Shown: positions 28,002 through 40,033, counted from the first letter of the stretch. The stretch is 64,000 bases of DNA from Streptomyces coacervatus (GCF_029223485.1 NZ_JARHTP010000003.1:186001-250000); one strand, 5' to 3'. Notes: generated by a model not told the origin, from the sequence alone. Translations and numbers: made by a program.

Positions 28002-30806
28002 TCACACGTCCGTCGAGGGCCCGCTCAGCGGCAGCCGGACGTGCAGCGTCGTCCCCTCGCCCGGGGGGCTGCTGACGTCCAGCTTGCCGCCGATCGCCTC
28101 GACCCGGTCGATGAGCCCGATCAGGCCGGAGCCGCGGCCGGGCTCGGCGCCTCCCGTACCGTCGTCGCGGATGGTCAGCTCCAGGGCGTCGTCGCGGATT
28201 GCGGCCTCGACGCTCACCACGCGCGCGTGCGCGTGTTTGACGGCGTTGGTGAGGCACTCGGAGGTCACGTAGTACGCGGCCACCTCCAGCCGCTCGGGCA
28301 GTCGCGGCCCGGGCAGCCCGAGGTCGAGTTCCACGGGGACGGCGGAGCGGCGGGCCAGGGAACGCAGGGCGGGGCCGAGGCCACCCTTGGAGAGGATGGC
28401 CGGGTGGATGCCGCGAGCCACCTGCAACAGGTCCTGGAAGGCGTCGTCGAGGCCCTTGCTGACATGGGCCAGTTGCTCGGCGAGCTCGGACGTCGGGTCG
28501 GTGACCATGGACTCGGCCAGCCGCAGGTCGAGTTGGAGTGCGACGAGCCGCTGCTGGACGCCGTCGTGCAGATCGCGCTCGATACGACGCCGGGAGGCGT
28601 CCCCGGCGGCCACCACGCGCGCGCGTGAAGCCGTCAGCTGGGCACGGCTGTCGGCGTTGGCGATGGCGGTGGCGACGAGTTCGGTGAAGTCGCCCAGCCG
28701 CGACTCGGTCCCGTCGGGCAGCGGCCCCAGCGGGGAGGCCGCGACGACGAAGCCCCACAGCCGGTCCTCGACGACGATCGGCGCTGCCACGGAGCGGCCG
28801 ACGCCCGCCGCGCGCCGGGTCCGGGCCGCCTCCTGCATCGCCCTGCGCCCCGCCTCACGGCGCGCCTGACGCGTGCGTCGCTCGACCTCCTCCGGGAACC
28901 CCTGTGCGGTCCCGAGGACCGTGCGGCTGCCGTCGGGCTCGTGCCGCAGGACGGCCGCGGTCGTGTTCAGCAGCTGCCCGACCTCCTGCGCCACCGTCGC
29001 AAACACCTCGGACGGCGGGGCGCCGTGGGCCACCAGGGTCGCGACCCGGCGCAGTGCGGCCTGTTCCCGGGCCGTGCGGCGGCTTTCGGTGACATCGCGG
29101 GCGGCGGCGTAGATGAGGCCCTCCTCGGGGACCGGCCGGGCGCTCCACTGGAGCCAGCACTCGGTGCCGTCCTCGCGCAGACAGCGGTTCTCGAACTCGG
29201 CCAACTCGACGCCGCTCGCCAGCCGTTCGAGAGCTGAGAGGGTGCCGGCCCGGTCCTCCTCGTGGACGAAATCGATGTACGGCCTGGCCAGAAGCGTTTC
29301 TGCCGGGTATCCGAGGGTGCGTTCGAAGGCCGGGTTGACGCGCTTGAAGTAGCCGTCGACGCCCGAGATGCACAGCAGGTCGAGGGAGAGGTTGAAGATG
29401 CCCTCCAGTTCGTGTTCGGCCTTCCTGCGCCGCCCGTGCGCCGCCGCGAAGGACGCCATGGTGCCGTTCATGCCGCCCAGCAGCTGCGCCCAGGTGCCGT
29501 CGAAGGAAGCGACGTCGGCCCGGTGCCCGAGCCGGTTGTCGTCGATCGCCGCGTTCATGGAACGGATCTCGGCCGCCAGTCGTTCAGTGGTCACCCTCAG
29601 TTCGCGGAACGTGTCGGCCACGTCCCCGAGTTCGTCGCGGCCCGCGTACCGGATGTCGTACGACAGATCGCCGTCCGACAGTGCCCGCGCGCCCGCGGAG
29701 ACCTCGCTCAGCGGCCGGGTGATCGAGCGCCGCAGGGCGAGGGCCAGGACGGTGACGACGCCCAGGACGGTCAGGGAGCCGACGAGGTCGCGCACCGCCC
29801 GGGTCCTGGCGCTGTCCAGATCGTGCGCGGCCGTCACGGCGAGTTCGCGCGCGGCCTGGTCCTGGATGCCGCGCAGGGATTCGATGCGGGCCTTGGAGTC
29901 GGCGAGCCAGCGGTCGTACGAGGGCCAGTGCGCGGCCCGGGGATCGGACTCGGCGAGCGTGTCGCGGACCTTGCGCACGGCCCGGCCGGGTGCCTCGAAC
30001 TGCGTGGCGTACAGCTCGGCCCTCAGCCGGTCGGAGGTGTTCTGCCGGAACTCCCGCAGCTGGGCCTCCTCCAGCGCACTCCAGCGTACGGCGACGGTGG
30101 GTCTCCGGCCGGCGGGCGCGGCGAGCAGGACGGCCAGCTCGGCACGCTCCCGTTCGGCGGCCTCGATGGCCTTCAGGAGCGCGATGTGGGCGTCGGCCGC
30201 GCGGCCCGCCGCCCTGGTGGGGCGCCCGGCTTCGAGGGCGGCGACGGTGTCGAGCAGGTCCTCCTCGGTGGTCTGGTACTGCTGCGCGATCGTCGCCGCG
30301 GTCAGCGAGCCGGTGCCCGTCTGCACGCGCGTCGCGTGGAGTTGGCGGCCGAGGGCGTCGAGTTTGCCGACGATGTCGGACTGCGGCCAGGAGGCGGCCC
30401 GGTCGGTGGCCCGCCCCAGCGTGCGGTCGGTGGCCCGCTCGGCCGTGGACCGTTCGGCCAGGGTGACCGGTCCGGGGCGCAGCCTGGCCAGTACGGCGGC
30501 GATCCGCTCCCGCGCGACGGCGTCGGAGACCTCGGTGGTCGCGAACGACACCTCGGTCGCCGTGCGGAAGCGGCCCAGTGTCCGCGCCTCCTGCCCCTGG
30601 GCGATGGCGCTGAAGGCCGTGAACGCCAGCATCCCGGTCACCGGCAGCAGCACCAGCAGCATCAGCTTGCGGCCGACGCGCAGACGGGCGAGGAAAGGTG
30701 TGCGGTTGCCGCGCCGGGAAGGCGACTTGGCCGCCGTCGGCCTTTGCCGGCCGAACGGCGGGCGTCTGCCGTGCGAGAGGCGTTCCGCGCGCGGGGAGCG
30801 GCGCAT
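28002..30806 (-). CDS. sensor histidine kinase with NIT, HAMP, PAS and GAF domains
   Basis: 934 residues, very large. Order: basic N-terminus, helix 46-66, an extracellular all-helical region of about 270 residues resembling nitrate/nitrite-sensing NIT domains, helix about 340-358, HAMP to about 415, PAS about 490-590 (DLLCISGVDGYFKRVNPAFERTLGY). A GAF domain (about 610-745) follows, then the HisKA_3 dimer domain with RRRIERDLHDGVQQRLV near 740 (phospho-His in DLHDG) and a GHKL ATPase with N-box ECLTNAVKHAHA. It probably phosphorylates the NarL-type regulator encoded downstream. The neighbouring solute-binding genes suggest sensing of an external ligand. Confidence 0.88.
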   Translation of the reverse strand: MRRSPRAERLSHGRRPPFGRQRPTAAKSPSRRGNRTPFLARLRVGRKLMLLVLLPVTGMLAFTAFSAIAQGQEARTLGRFRTATEVSFATTEVSDAVARERIAAVLARLRPGPVTLAERSTAERATDRTLGRATDRAASWPQSDIVGKLDALGRQLHATRVQTGTGSLTAATIAQQYQTTEEDLLDTVAALEAGRPTRAAGRAADAHIALLKAIEAAERERAELAVLLAAPAGRRPTVAVRWSALEEAQLREFRQNTSDRLRAELYATQFEAPGRAVRKVRDTLAESDPRAAHWPSYDRWLADSKARIESLRGIQDQAARELAVTAAHDLDSARTRAVRDLVGSLTVLGVVTVLALALRRSITRPLSEVSAGARALSDGDLSYDIRYAGRDELGDVADTFRELRVTTERLAAEIRSMNAAIDDNRLGHRADVASFDGTWAQLLGGMNGTMASFAAAHGRRRKAEHELEGIFNLSLDLLCISGVDGYFKRVNPAFERTLGYPAETLLARPYIDFVHEEDRAGTLSALERLASGVELAEFENRCLREDGTECWLQWSARPVPEEGLIYAAARDVTESRRTAREQAALRRVATLVAHGAPPSEVFATVAQEVGQLLNTTAAVLRHEPDGSRTVLGTAQGFPEEVERRTRQARREAGRRAMQEAARTRRAAGVGRSVAAPIVVEDRLWGFVVAASPLGPLPDGTESRLGDFTELVATAIANADSRAQLTASRARVVAAGDASRRRIERDLHDGVQQRLVALQLDLRLAESMVTDPTSELAEQLAHVSKGLDDAFQDLLQVARGIHPAILSKGGLGPALRSLARRSAVPVELDLGLPGPRLPERLEVAAYYVTSECLTNAVKHAHARVVSVEAAIRDDALELTIRDDGTGGAEPGRGSGLIGLIDRVEAIGGKLDVSSPPGEGTTLHVRLPLSGPSTDV

Positions 30807-30815
30807 GGCCGGTCT

Positions 30816-31291
30816 TCAGGGGCCGGTGGGCGGGTAGTACCGATGGTGGGCGAGGTCCTTGTCGACGTCCTCGCGGGCGCCGATCGCCGTGTGGGCGGGG
30901 CTGCGCGTCCGGGACCGGCCGGGGCCGCTCTGCACTTGTTCGCCGTACCGCCGCTCGGGGCCCGCCTCGGCGAACTGCTCCGTAAGGTCGATCGCGGTTC
31001 TGGTCGCCGGGATCGCGCCGCTGACGTCGGTCATGCGCACCACCTCGTCGGGGCTCGGGAGGAAGGCCGGGACCCGAGGCCGAGCGGCGTCTTGCGGCCC
31101 TGCTTGCGGAGCTTCCTCAGAATGCCCGTCAACTCGGCGGCGGTCCAGGCACCCTCGGTGCCGTCGGGGACGCGGACGAAGTCGAGCAGGTCCGGCAGCT
31201 CTCCGGAGGCGGCCGCGGCGCGGATCCCGGCGCGCCCCCGCCCGGCGCCGGCGTCGTAGTCGCCGTCCAGCAAGCTCACCGAGACGCTCAT
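30816..31291 (-). pseudogene. decayed duplicate of the adjacent solute-binding protein gene
   Basis: Two frames together still align with the intact protein next to it. The first (31031-31291) gives AAASGELPDLLDF and WTAAELTGILRKLRKQGRKTPL, matching AAASGDLPDLLDF and WSADEFTGILHKLRKQGHRTPL. After a shift the second gives SPDEVVRMTDVSGAIPATRTA and EDVDKDLAHH. The signal peptide and well over half of the body are missing through at least two deletions plus a frameshift. It abuts the kinase start. Confidence 0.75.
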
Positions 31292-31339
31292 GAGGCGGCT
31301 TCGCCCTCGTGCGGGCCGCGCGCGTCGTGGCGGCGGAGG

Positions 31340-32722
31340 TCATGATCCCTTCTGCGGGTAACCGTCATGGGCTGTCAGGTCTTTGTCGATACGGCGGGCC
31401 GCCTGATCGAGGATGGTCGCAACCGGGGCCCGGTCGAGCACGATCTTCCGGAAGGCCCAGGAGAAGGCATCGGTGATCGCCGGGTAGGCGGGCGTCTGCG
31501 GGCGCGGCCGAGCCACGCCACTGCGCAACTGGTCGATGTACAGGTGCTCGGCGCCGTGCGGGCCATACTGCGGGGAGAGCTTCACCGCGCTGTTCGTCGA
31601 CGGGATGGCGCCATTGGCCGCGCTCATCCGGTGGACCTCGTCCGGCTTCAGCAGGAAGGCGAGGAACCGCCAGACCGCGTCCCCGTCGGCGTCACCGGCC
31701 GGGATGCCCCACTGCCAGGAGCCCATCCCCGTGACGGTGCCCTTCCCGAAGTCGGGCAGCGGCACGATCGCGACGTCGCCGGGAAACGCCTTCGTGTACT
31801 CGCCGTACACCCAGTGTCCCAGCCAGGAAATGGCGCTGCGGCCCTCGACGAATGCCCGGTCGTCCCTGCCCGGGTCGACAAGCCCCTCCTTGACCCAGCT
31901 CTGGAGGGTCGTGAGTGCTTTGACGGACGCGGGGCTGTTGAGATAGCCGTCGGCCGTTCGGTAGTGCACGGGGTCGATGAGGTCACCGCCCGCCGACCAG
32001 ACGGCGGGTGCGAAGCCGTACGTGGGCCACTCGTCGCCGGGCTTCGTGGAGTAGAGGTAGAGGTCGAGCGGTGTCCGGTGGCCCTGCTTGCGCAGCTTGT
32101 GCAGGATGCCGGTGAACTCGTCGGCGCTCCAGGCGTCCGCGGCGCTTTCGGGGATGCGGATATGAGCCTTGCGCAGAACGGACTTGCGCACAAACAGACC
32201 CATTCCGGAGTCGAAGGTGCCCACACCCCACAGCCGTCCCGCGTATGTGCCCTGCCGGCGGATCGAGGGCAGCAGATCGCGCCGGAGGCTGTTCGGCACG
32301 CAGGACTCGATCGGCCTGAGCCTGCCTGACCAGGCGTAGCTGTAGAGGTTCGGTCCGTCGAAGTCGAGGAGGTCGGGCAGGTCACCGCTGGCCGCGGCGG
32401 AGTTCACCAGCTCGCGGTAGGGCCGGCGTCCCGGGAGGGGGACCAGTTCGACCCGGACCTGTTTCTGTGCCTGGTTGAACTCCTCGACCTGGCTGCGCAG
32501 TGTGCCGATCTCGCTGCTCTGCTCGGAGTGGAACCACACCGTGATGTGTGCGGTGCCCTTGATCTCTCCGTCACAGGTCGTGTCGCTGCGCGCGGTCTTC
32601 GCCTTGCTGTCGCCGCCATCGCCATCGCTGCACCCGGCCAGCAGCAGTGCGATCCCCAGCAGTCCGGAGACCAGGACGCGGCACCTTCGACGGATTCCGA
32701 AGTTGCTGAGCGACGCCTTCAT
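31340..32722 (-). CDS. extracellular solute-binding lipoprotein (orphan, family 1)
   Basis: 460 residues from MKASLSNFG; in-frame codons continue upstream without a ribosome-binding site. A classic lipoprotein signal, LLGIALLLAGC, is followed by a Ser/Asp/Gly-rich linker. The body has family-1 sugar-binding features (AHITVWFHSEQSS, ISWLGHWVYGEY, VWRFLAFLLKPDEVHRMSAANGAIP). No permease or ATPase is nearby. Its neighbours are a histidine kinase and two receiver proteins, so it may act as a ligand receptor for signalling rather than transport (inference). A decayed copy lies between it and the kinase. Confidence 0.83.
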   Translation of the reverse strand: MKASLSNFGIRRRCRVLVSGLLGIALLLAGCSDGDGGDSKAKTARSDTTCDGEIKGTAHITVWFHSEQSSEIGTLRSQVEEFNQAQKQVRVELVPLPGRRPYRELVNSAAASGDLPDLLDFDGPNLYSYAWSGRLRPIESCVPNSLRRDLLPSIRRQGTYAGRLWGVGTFDSGMGLFVRKSVLRKAHIRIPESAADAWSADEFTGILHKLRKQGHRTPLDLYLYSTKPGDEWPTYGFAPAVWSAGGDLIDPVHYRTADGYLNSPASVKALTTLQSWVKEGLVDPGRDDRAFVEGRSAISWLGHWVYGEYTKAFPGDVAIVPLPDFGKGTVTGMGSWQWGIPAGDADGDAVWRFLAFLLKPDEVHRMSAANGAIPSTNSAVKLSPQYGPHGAEHLYIDQLRSGVARPRPQTPAYPAITDAFSWAFRKIVLDRAPVATILDQAARRIDKDLTAHDGYPQKGS

Positions 32723-32875
32723 CGGGCACCCCCACTCGACCGGACTCCAGCGGCCTCCCCAGGGCGGCCTCATGCTACCGCCCGTGACATGCCGCTGCGC
32801 TGGGTGAGCGCGAACCGGCCGATCCGGCACAGGACTTCAGCACATTCCAGCTGACCGGTAGCCCGCGCAACGACT

Positions 32876-32895
32876 CTTTCCGGGTAGCCGGAAAG
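32876..32895. promoter_or_regulatory. palindrome CTTTCCGG-GTAG-CCGGAAAG, candidate operator
   Basis: Perfect eight-base arms, 33 bases before the receiver-only gene and about 155 bases before the divergent binding-protein start. The half TAGCCGGAAA recurs near 27385, upstream of the NarL-type regulator, which suggests a shared site within this signalling block. Confidence 0.45.
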
Positions 32896-32927
32896 CGCAA
32901 TCACCTGCCCATTGACACCCTGTCTGC

Positions 32928-33302
32928 ATGTCCATGCGCTGTCTTCTGGTCGATGACAGCATCCGGTTCATGGAGGCCGCACGCACCCTGCTCGAGCGCG
33001 ACGGGATACTCATCGTCGGCATGGCCTCGACGGGTGCGGAAGCTCTCGCGCGTGCGGCGGAACTCGCCCCGGACGTCGTCCTGGTGGACCTCGACCTCGA
33101 CGGCGAGAGCGGTTTCGACGTCGCGGTGGAACTGGCCGACCGTGTCTCCTCCGTCATCATCCTGATCTCCACGCACTCCCTGGAGGACTTCCAGGAACTC
33201 GTTGCCCGCAGCCCCGCCCGAGGCTTCGTGCACAAGTCCGACCTGTCCGCACGGGCGATCAGGGAGGTGCTCGGCAACGACGGGACCACCGCGCCGACTT
33301 GA
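32928..33302 (+). CDS. stand-alone receiver-domain response regulator
   Basis: 124 residues, a receiver domain only. Acid pair Asp9/Asp10, phosphoacceptor Asp54 in VVLVDLDLDG, Ser/Thr in ILIST and Lys in FVHKSD are all present, so it should be phosphorylated. There is no DNA-binding or enzyme domain, so it acts by protein contact, as a phosphate sink or by competing with the NarL-type partner. ATG start; a second ATG two codons later is also possible. Divergent from the orphan binding-protein gene. Confidence 0.85.
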   Translation: MSMRCLLVDDSIRFMEAARTLLERDGILIVGMASTGAEALARAAELAPDVVLVDLDLDGESGFDVAVELADRVSSVIILISTHSLEDFQELVARSPARGFVHKSDLSARAIREVLGNDGTTAPT

Positions 33303-33513
33303 GGCCGGTGATCGCGTCTCGGCCAGGAGTACGCCGCTGTTGGGTCTCAGGTGTTGTCGGGACTAGGTCAACACGCTTCAATGCGGGGGAACTCGGGACC
33401 GGGAACGACGGCGTACGGATGTGAAGACCCCCCGACGCCGACGGGGTGGCCCCGACGACAAGCGCAAACCCGGCCCGACCAGCCGTAGCGAGCATTCACA
33501 GAAAGGCCCCTGC

Positions 33514-34470
33514 ATGCCGCACGCCACACAGCACGCGGACGTCGCCGCCGTCGCGACCGCGGAACTGGACTCGGCCCTGCGGGGCGGCCCCTTCCACGTC
33601 GCACTGCGTGCCGCGATCGCCGCCCGCGGACTGCCGCTGCAGCGCGTGCAGCACCATCTGTCGCGCTACGGGGTCAAGGTGGGCGTCACAAGCCTGAGTT
33701 ACTGGCAGCAGGGCGCCCGACGCCCGCAGCGCCCCGAGTCCCTGCGAGCCGTACGGGCGCTGGAGGAGATCCTCCAGCTGCCGGAGGAGTCCCTGATCCG
33801 GCTGCTCGCCGAGACCGACGAACCCTCGTGCGCGGGGCGGCCCTCGGGCCGTTCCTACCGCTCCCTGGTGGAGGCGTCGGGCGTCCTGGATCGGCTGCTG
33901 GCCGAACTGGGCTCGCCCCTGGACGGCGGGCTCCACACCCTGGGGCACCACGAGCGGGTGCGGATCGGCGCGCACCGTGAACTGGCGGGGCGCGAGTCCC
34001 AGCACATAGTGCGCGCCCACAAGGACGGCGTCGACCGCTTCGTGGCCGTCCACCACGGCGATCCGGGGTGCGCGCCGGAACGCATGCGGGTGCATGCGCT
34101 GGAGAACTGCCGCACGGGACGCGTGCGCGTGCACCACGACACCGGCGTGCTCGTGGCCGAGCTCCTCTTCGACACCCGACTGCGGGCCGGGGACACCTTC
34201 CTCTTCCGCTACGGCGTCGAGGACGGCACCGCCGGTGTCTCCCGCGAGTACATCCGGGGCTTCGGGCCGGCCGGCGGGCAGTACGCGCTCCAGGTGCGCT
34301 TCGACGAGCAGGCCCTGCCGTCCCGCTGTCACCGCTTCGCCCAGCACTCGCCGGCGGCCCCGCGCAGCGGCCGCCAGGAACTGCCCCTCAGCGGCCGTCA
34401 CCGCTCGGTCCACCTGGTCGAGCCCCGGGTGCGGACGGGGATCGTGGGCATCGGGTGGGACTGGGAGTGA
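33514..34470 (+). CDS. conserved actinobacterial protein with helix-turn-helix-like N-terminus
   Basis: 318 residues from MPHATQH, with AAAGG nine bases upstream; a GTG at 33421 in the same frame adds an unconserved stretch. Residues about 20-110 are helical with an XRE-like pattern (LPLQRVQHHLSRYGVKVGVTSLSYWQQGARRPQRPESL). The C-terminal half is beta-rich with paired segments (HERVRIGAHRELAGRESQHIV, VRVHHDTGVLVAELLFD). It may be a DNA-binding regulator; the ligand and targets are unknown. It precedes the lacI-kinase pair. Confidence 0.65.
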   Translation: MPHATQHADVAAVATAELDSALRGGPFHVALRAAIAARGLPLQRVQHHLSRYGVKVGVTSLSYWQQGARRPQRPESLRAVRALEEILQLPEESLIRLLAETDEPSCAGRPSGRSYRSLVEASGVLDRLLAELGSPLDGGLHTLGHHERVRIGAHRELAGRESQHIVRAHKDGVDRFVAVHHGDPGCAPERMRVHALENCRTGRVRVHHDTGVLVAELLFDTRLRAGDTFLFRYGVEDGTAGVSREYIRGFGPAGGQYALQVRFDEQALPSRCHRFAQHSPAAPRSGRQELPLSGRHRSVHLVEPRVRTGIVGIGWDWE

Positions 34471-34519
34471 GCCCTGCCCCGAGCGGCCGACCGGAACGGT
34501 GCACATCTTCCCGGTCACT

Positions 34520-34551
34520 GGACGTAAACGTTTGCGCAAGCGTTTACGTCC
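34520..34551. promoter_or_regulatory. LacI-family operator, 32-base near-perfect palindrome
   Basis: Arms GGACGTAAACG (34520-34530) and CGTTTACGTCC (34541-34551) are perfect complements. The centre TTTGCGCAAG is symmetric except at its ends. It holds the AAACG / CGTTT and TTGCGCAA elements typical of LacI sites. It overlaps the -35 box of the lacI promoter, so autorepression is likely. Confidence 0.75.
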
Positions 34552-34571
34552 GGCAGGGAATGGGATAGCGT
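34543..34571 (+). promoter_or_regulatory. promoter of the lacI-kinase operon
   Basis: TTTACG (34543-34548) and TAGCGT (34566-34571), 17 bases apart. The -35 box lies inside the right arm of the operator, so a bound repressor would block RNA polymerase. Confidence 0.55.
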
Positions 34572-34628
34572 CCCGGCCGGAAGGCACGCCCCGCCGTCGG
34601 AGGGGCCCGGGCCAGGGAGGGTAACGCC

Positions 34629-35741
34629 ATGGCGACCATGGCCGACGTCGCTCGAAGCGCCGGGGTCTCCGTGGCGACCGTCTCGCACGTCCTGAACGGC
34701 ACCCGGCCCGTCCTTCCCCACACCCGCCAGGCGGTCCTGGACGCCGTCGACCTGCTCGGCTACACCCCGAACACCCTCGCCCGCTCCCTGGTGACCTCGC
34801 GCACCCGCTCCATCGGGCTCGCGGTGTCGGCGATCAGCAACCCGTACTTCACGGAGATCCTCCAGGGCGTCGAGGCCGGTGCCCTGGAACACGGCTACAG
34901 CCTGCTCATCGCCGATCCGCACGACGACCCGGAGCACGAGCGCAAGGTCGTGCAACTCCTGCACGAACGCCGGGTCGACGGCATGATCGTCGCCCCCTCC
35001 TCCAACCCGCGCGAGCTCGTCGCCTACCTCGGCCGCCACGGCGTGCCGGCCGTCTTCCTCGACCGGCTCGTGGACGCCCCGGCCGATGGCACCCCCGCCT
35101 ACGACCAGGTCTGCGCGGAGAGTGCCGAACCGACCGCCCGGCTGGTCACCCATCTCGCCGAGCTCGGCCACCGCCGGATCGCCCTGGTCGCAGGCCGGCC
35201 CGGGCTCAGCACCACCCGCGAACGCATCGCCGGATACCGCCACGGCCTCGCCGCCTCCGGGCTCCCTCACGACGAACGCCTCCAGGTGCACGGCGATTCC
35301 GAGGCCGCCGGTGCCGAGCGCGCCACGGCGGCTCTTCTCTCCCTCGCTGCACCGCCCACCGCACTCGTCACCGCGAACAACGCGATGACCATCGGTGCCC
35401 TGCGCGCCCTGCGCGAGCGTGGCCTGTCCGTGCCCGAGGACATGGCTCTGTGCTGCTTCGACGACTTCGCCTGGGCGGACCTGTTCTCACCCCGGCTGAC
35501 CGCCGTCGCCCAGCCCAGCAGGGAGATCGGCGCGCAGGCGGTCCGGGTGCTCCTGGAACGCCTCGCCTCCCCGGACCGCCCCACCCGCACCCTGCGGCTC
35601 CCCTGCACCTTCGTCCACCGGACCTCGTGTGGCTGCCCGGAGGGACCGGTACCGCCCGAACACCCCGAACAACCCGGGAAGTTCGAGAAGTATGAGAAGC
35701 CCGAGAAGTTCGGGAAGTTCGAGAAAGGAACCGACTCGTGA
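34629..35741 (+). CDS. LacI family transcriptional regulator
   Basis: 370 residues, ATG after AGGGAGGG. The DNA-binding head is MADVARSAGVSVATVSHVLNGTRPV with hinge PNTLARSLV; the periplasmic-binding-like core follows (IGLAVSAISNPYFTEILQGVE, GHRRIALVAGRPG, PEDMALCCFDDFAWADLF). It probably represses itself and the sugar kinase through the upstream palindrome and is released by a sugar or sugar phosphate. The last 30 residues are an odd low-complexity tail of GKFEK/PEKF units. The stop overlaps the kinase GTG. Confidence 0.9.
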   Translation: MATMADVARSAGVSVATVSHVLNGTRPVLPHTRQAVLDAVDLLGYTPNTLARSLVTSRTRSIGLAVSAISNPYFTEILQGVEAGALEHGYSLLIADPHDDPEHERKVVQLLHERRVDGMIVAPSSNPRELVAYLGRHGVPAVFLDRLVDAPADGTPAYDQVCAESAEPTARLVTHLAELGHRRIALVAGRPGLSTTRERIAGYRHGLAASGLPHDERLQVHGDSEAAGAERATAALLSLAAPPTALVTANNAMTIGALRALRERGLSVPEDMALCCFDDFAWADLFSPRLTAVAQPSREIGAQAVRVLLERLASPDRPTRTLRLPCTFVHRTSCGCPEGPVPPEHPEQPGKFEKYEKPEKFGKFEKGTDS

Positions 35742-36673
35742 TCGTCGTCGCCGGTGAGGCTCTGATCGACCTGGTACCGCAGGGCACGGGTGCCCTCGCG
35801 GGCCTGAAGCCGGCGCTCGGCGGCGGCCCGTACAACACGGCCGTGGCCCTCGGCCGCCTCGGCTCCCCCACGGCGTTCTGCTCCCGCACCTCGCGCGACG
35901 CCTTCGGCGAGGCGCTGCTCGACGGGCTACGGGGAGCGGGCGTGGACGTCTCGGCCGTGCAGCGCGGAGCGGAGCCGACCACCCTCGCGGTCGCCACGAT
36001 CGACGGAAACGGATCGGCCGCCTACTCCTTCTACGTCGAGGGGACCGCAGACCGGCTGTTCGCGGCACCCGACGCGCTCCCCGCCGAGACGCGCGCCGTG
36101 TCCTTCGGCACCTGCTCGCTCGTCCTGGAGCCCGGCGCGACCGCCTATGAGACTCTGCTGCGGACCGCGGCCGCACAGGGCGTCTTCACCGCTCTCGACC
36201 CCAACATCCGGACGGGCCTGATCCCCGATGCGGACGCCTACCGGGAGCGCTTTTGGAGCTGGCTGCCCTCGGTGTCGCTGCTCAAGCTCTCCGAGGAGGA
36301 CGCCCTCTGGCTGGGCGGCTCCCCGCGGGAGTGGCTGGCCGCCGGACCCGCGGCGGTCGTGATCACCCATGGCGGCGACGGGCTCTCCGCCTTCACCCGG
36401 GGCGGGGCCGTGCACCCCGTGCCGGGCGAGAAGGTCGACGTCGTCGACACGATCGGCGCCGGCGACACGGTCAACGCGGCTCTCCTGCACGGTCTGGCCG
36501 CCCAGGACGCCCTGTCCTGCGAGGCGCTCCTGGGACTGGGCGCCGACGGCTGGACCAGGCTGCTGCGATTCGCGGCGCGGGCAGCCGCGATCACCTGCTC
36601 CCGGGCGGGCGCAGAGCCGCCGTACGCCTCCGAACTCGGGGACCCGGAGGAGGCGTTCGGCTTCCTTCGCTGA
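35738..36673 (+). CDS. PfkB family carbohydrate kinase
   Basis: 311 residues, GTG start overlapping the lacI stop by four bases. GEALIDLVP at the N-terminus, GGGPYNTAVALGRLG, and the PfkB signature DTIGAGDTVNAALL with catalytic Asp near residue 250 are present. It phosphorylates a sugar with ATP; fructokinase is the closest type by feel, but substrate is not proven. Co-transcribed with its likely regulator. A strong hairpin ends the operon before the convergent uvrA. Confidence 0.87.
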   Translation: MIVVAGEALIDLVPQGTGALAGLKPALGGGPYNTAVALGRLGSPTAFCSRTSRDAFGEALLDGLRGAGVDVSAVQRGAEPTTLAVATIDGNGSAAYSFYVEGTADRLFAAPDALPAETRAVSFGTCSLVLEPGATAYETLLRTAAAQGVFTALDPNIRTGLIPDADAYRERFWSWLPSVSLLKLSEEDALWLGGSPREWLAAGPAAVVITHGGDGLSAFTRGGAVHPVPGEKVDVVDTIGAGDTVNAALLHGLAAQDALSCEALLGLGADGWTRLLRFAARAAAITCSRAGAEPPYASELGDPEEAFGFLR

Positions 36674-36738
36674 TTGCACTGTTCAGGAGTCAAGGACCGT
36701 CGTAGCCGCAGGGATCAGGCGGCTGTTCCTGCAACGAG

Positions 36739-36771
36739 CGGCGCCCCACGGGGAGTTCCCGTGGGGCGCCG
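36739..36771. terminator. bidirectional terminator between the kinase gene and uvrA
   Basis: Perfect 14-base stem CGGCGCCCCACGGG / CCCGTGGGGCGCCG with a five-base loop between convergent genes. On the plus strand AACTTTT follows. Confidence 0.85.
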
Positions 36772-36810
36772 AACTTTTCCGGATTTGTCGAGGCTCCTTG
36801 CTCGTGGGCC

Positions 36811-39840
<3,030 letters not shown>

Positions 39841-39901
39841 GCCGGTCCGCACCTTTCTTGGCTTGAGAGGAGTGACAGGGGCGAGGCCCCCGTGCTTTCT
39901 C

Positions 39902-39924
39902 AGACTAGGGGGAGCCACTGACAA
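39902..39924 (-). promoter_or_regulatory. PafBC-type DNA-damage promoter of uvrA
   Basis: Minus strand: TTGTCAGTG (39916-39924), eight bases, TAGTCT (39902-39907); exact fit to TTGTCRGTG-N8-TAnnnT. The leader to the GTG is about 55 bases. Confidence 0.87.
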
Positions 39925-40033
39925 CGCCGGTCGGATTCCCGGGTTGCATAACAATCCCCGGCCATCCAGCATGCCCGACGCCGCACCCGACCATATAGCA
40001 CGCGCATTCGATTTACGGCACGGCTTCACCACC

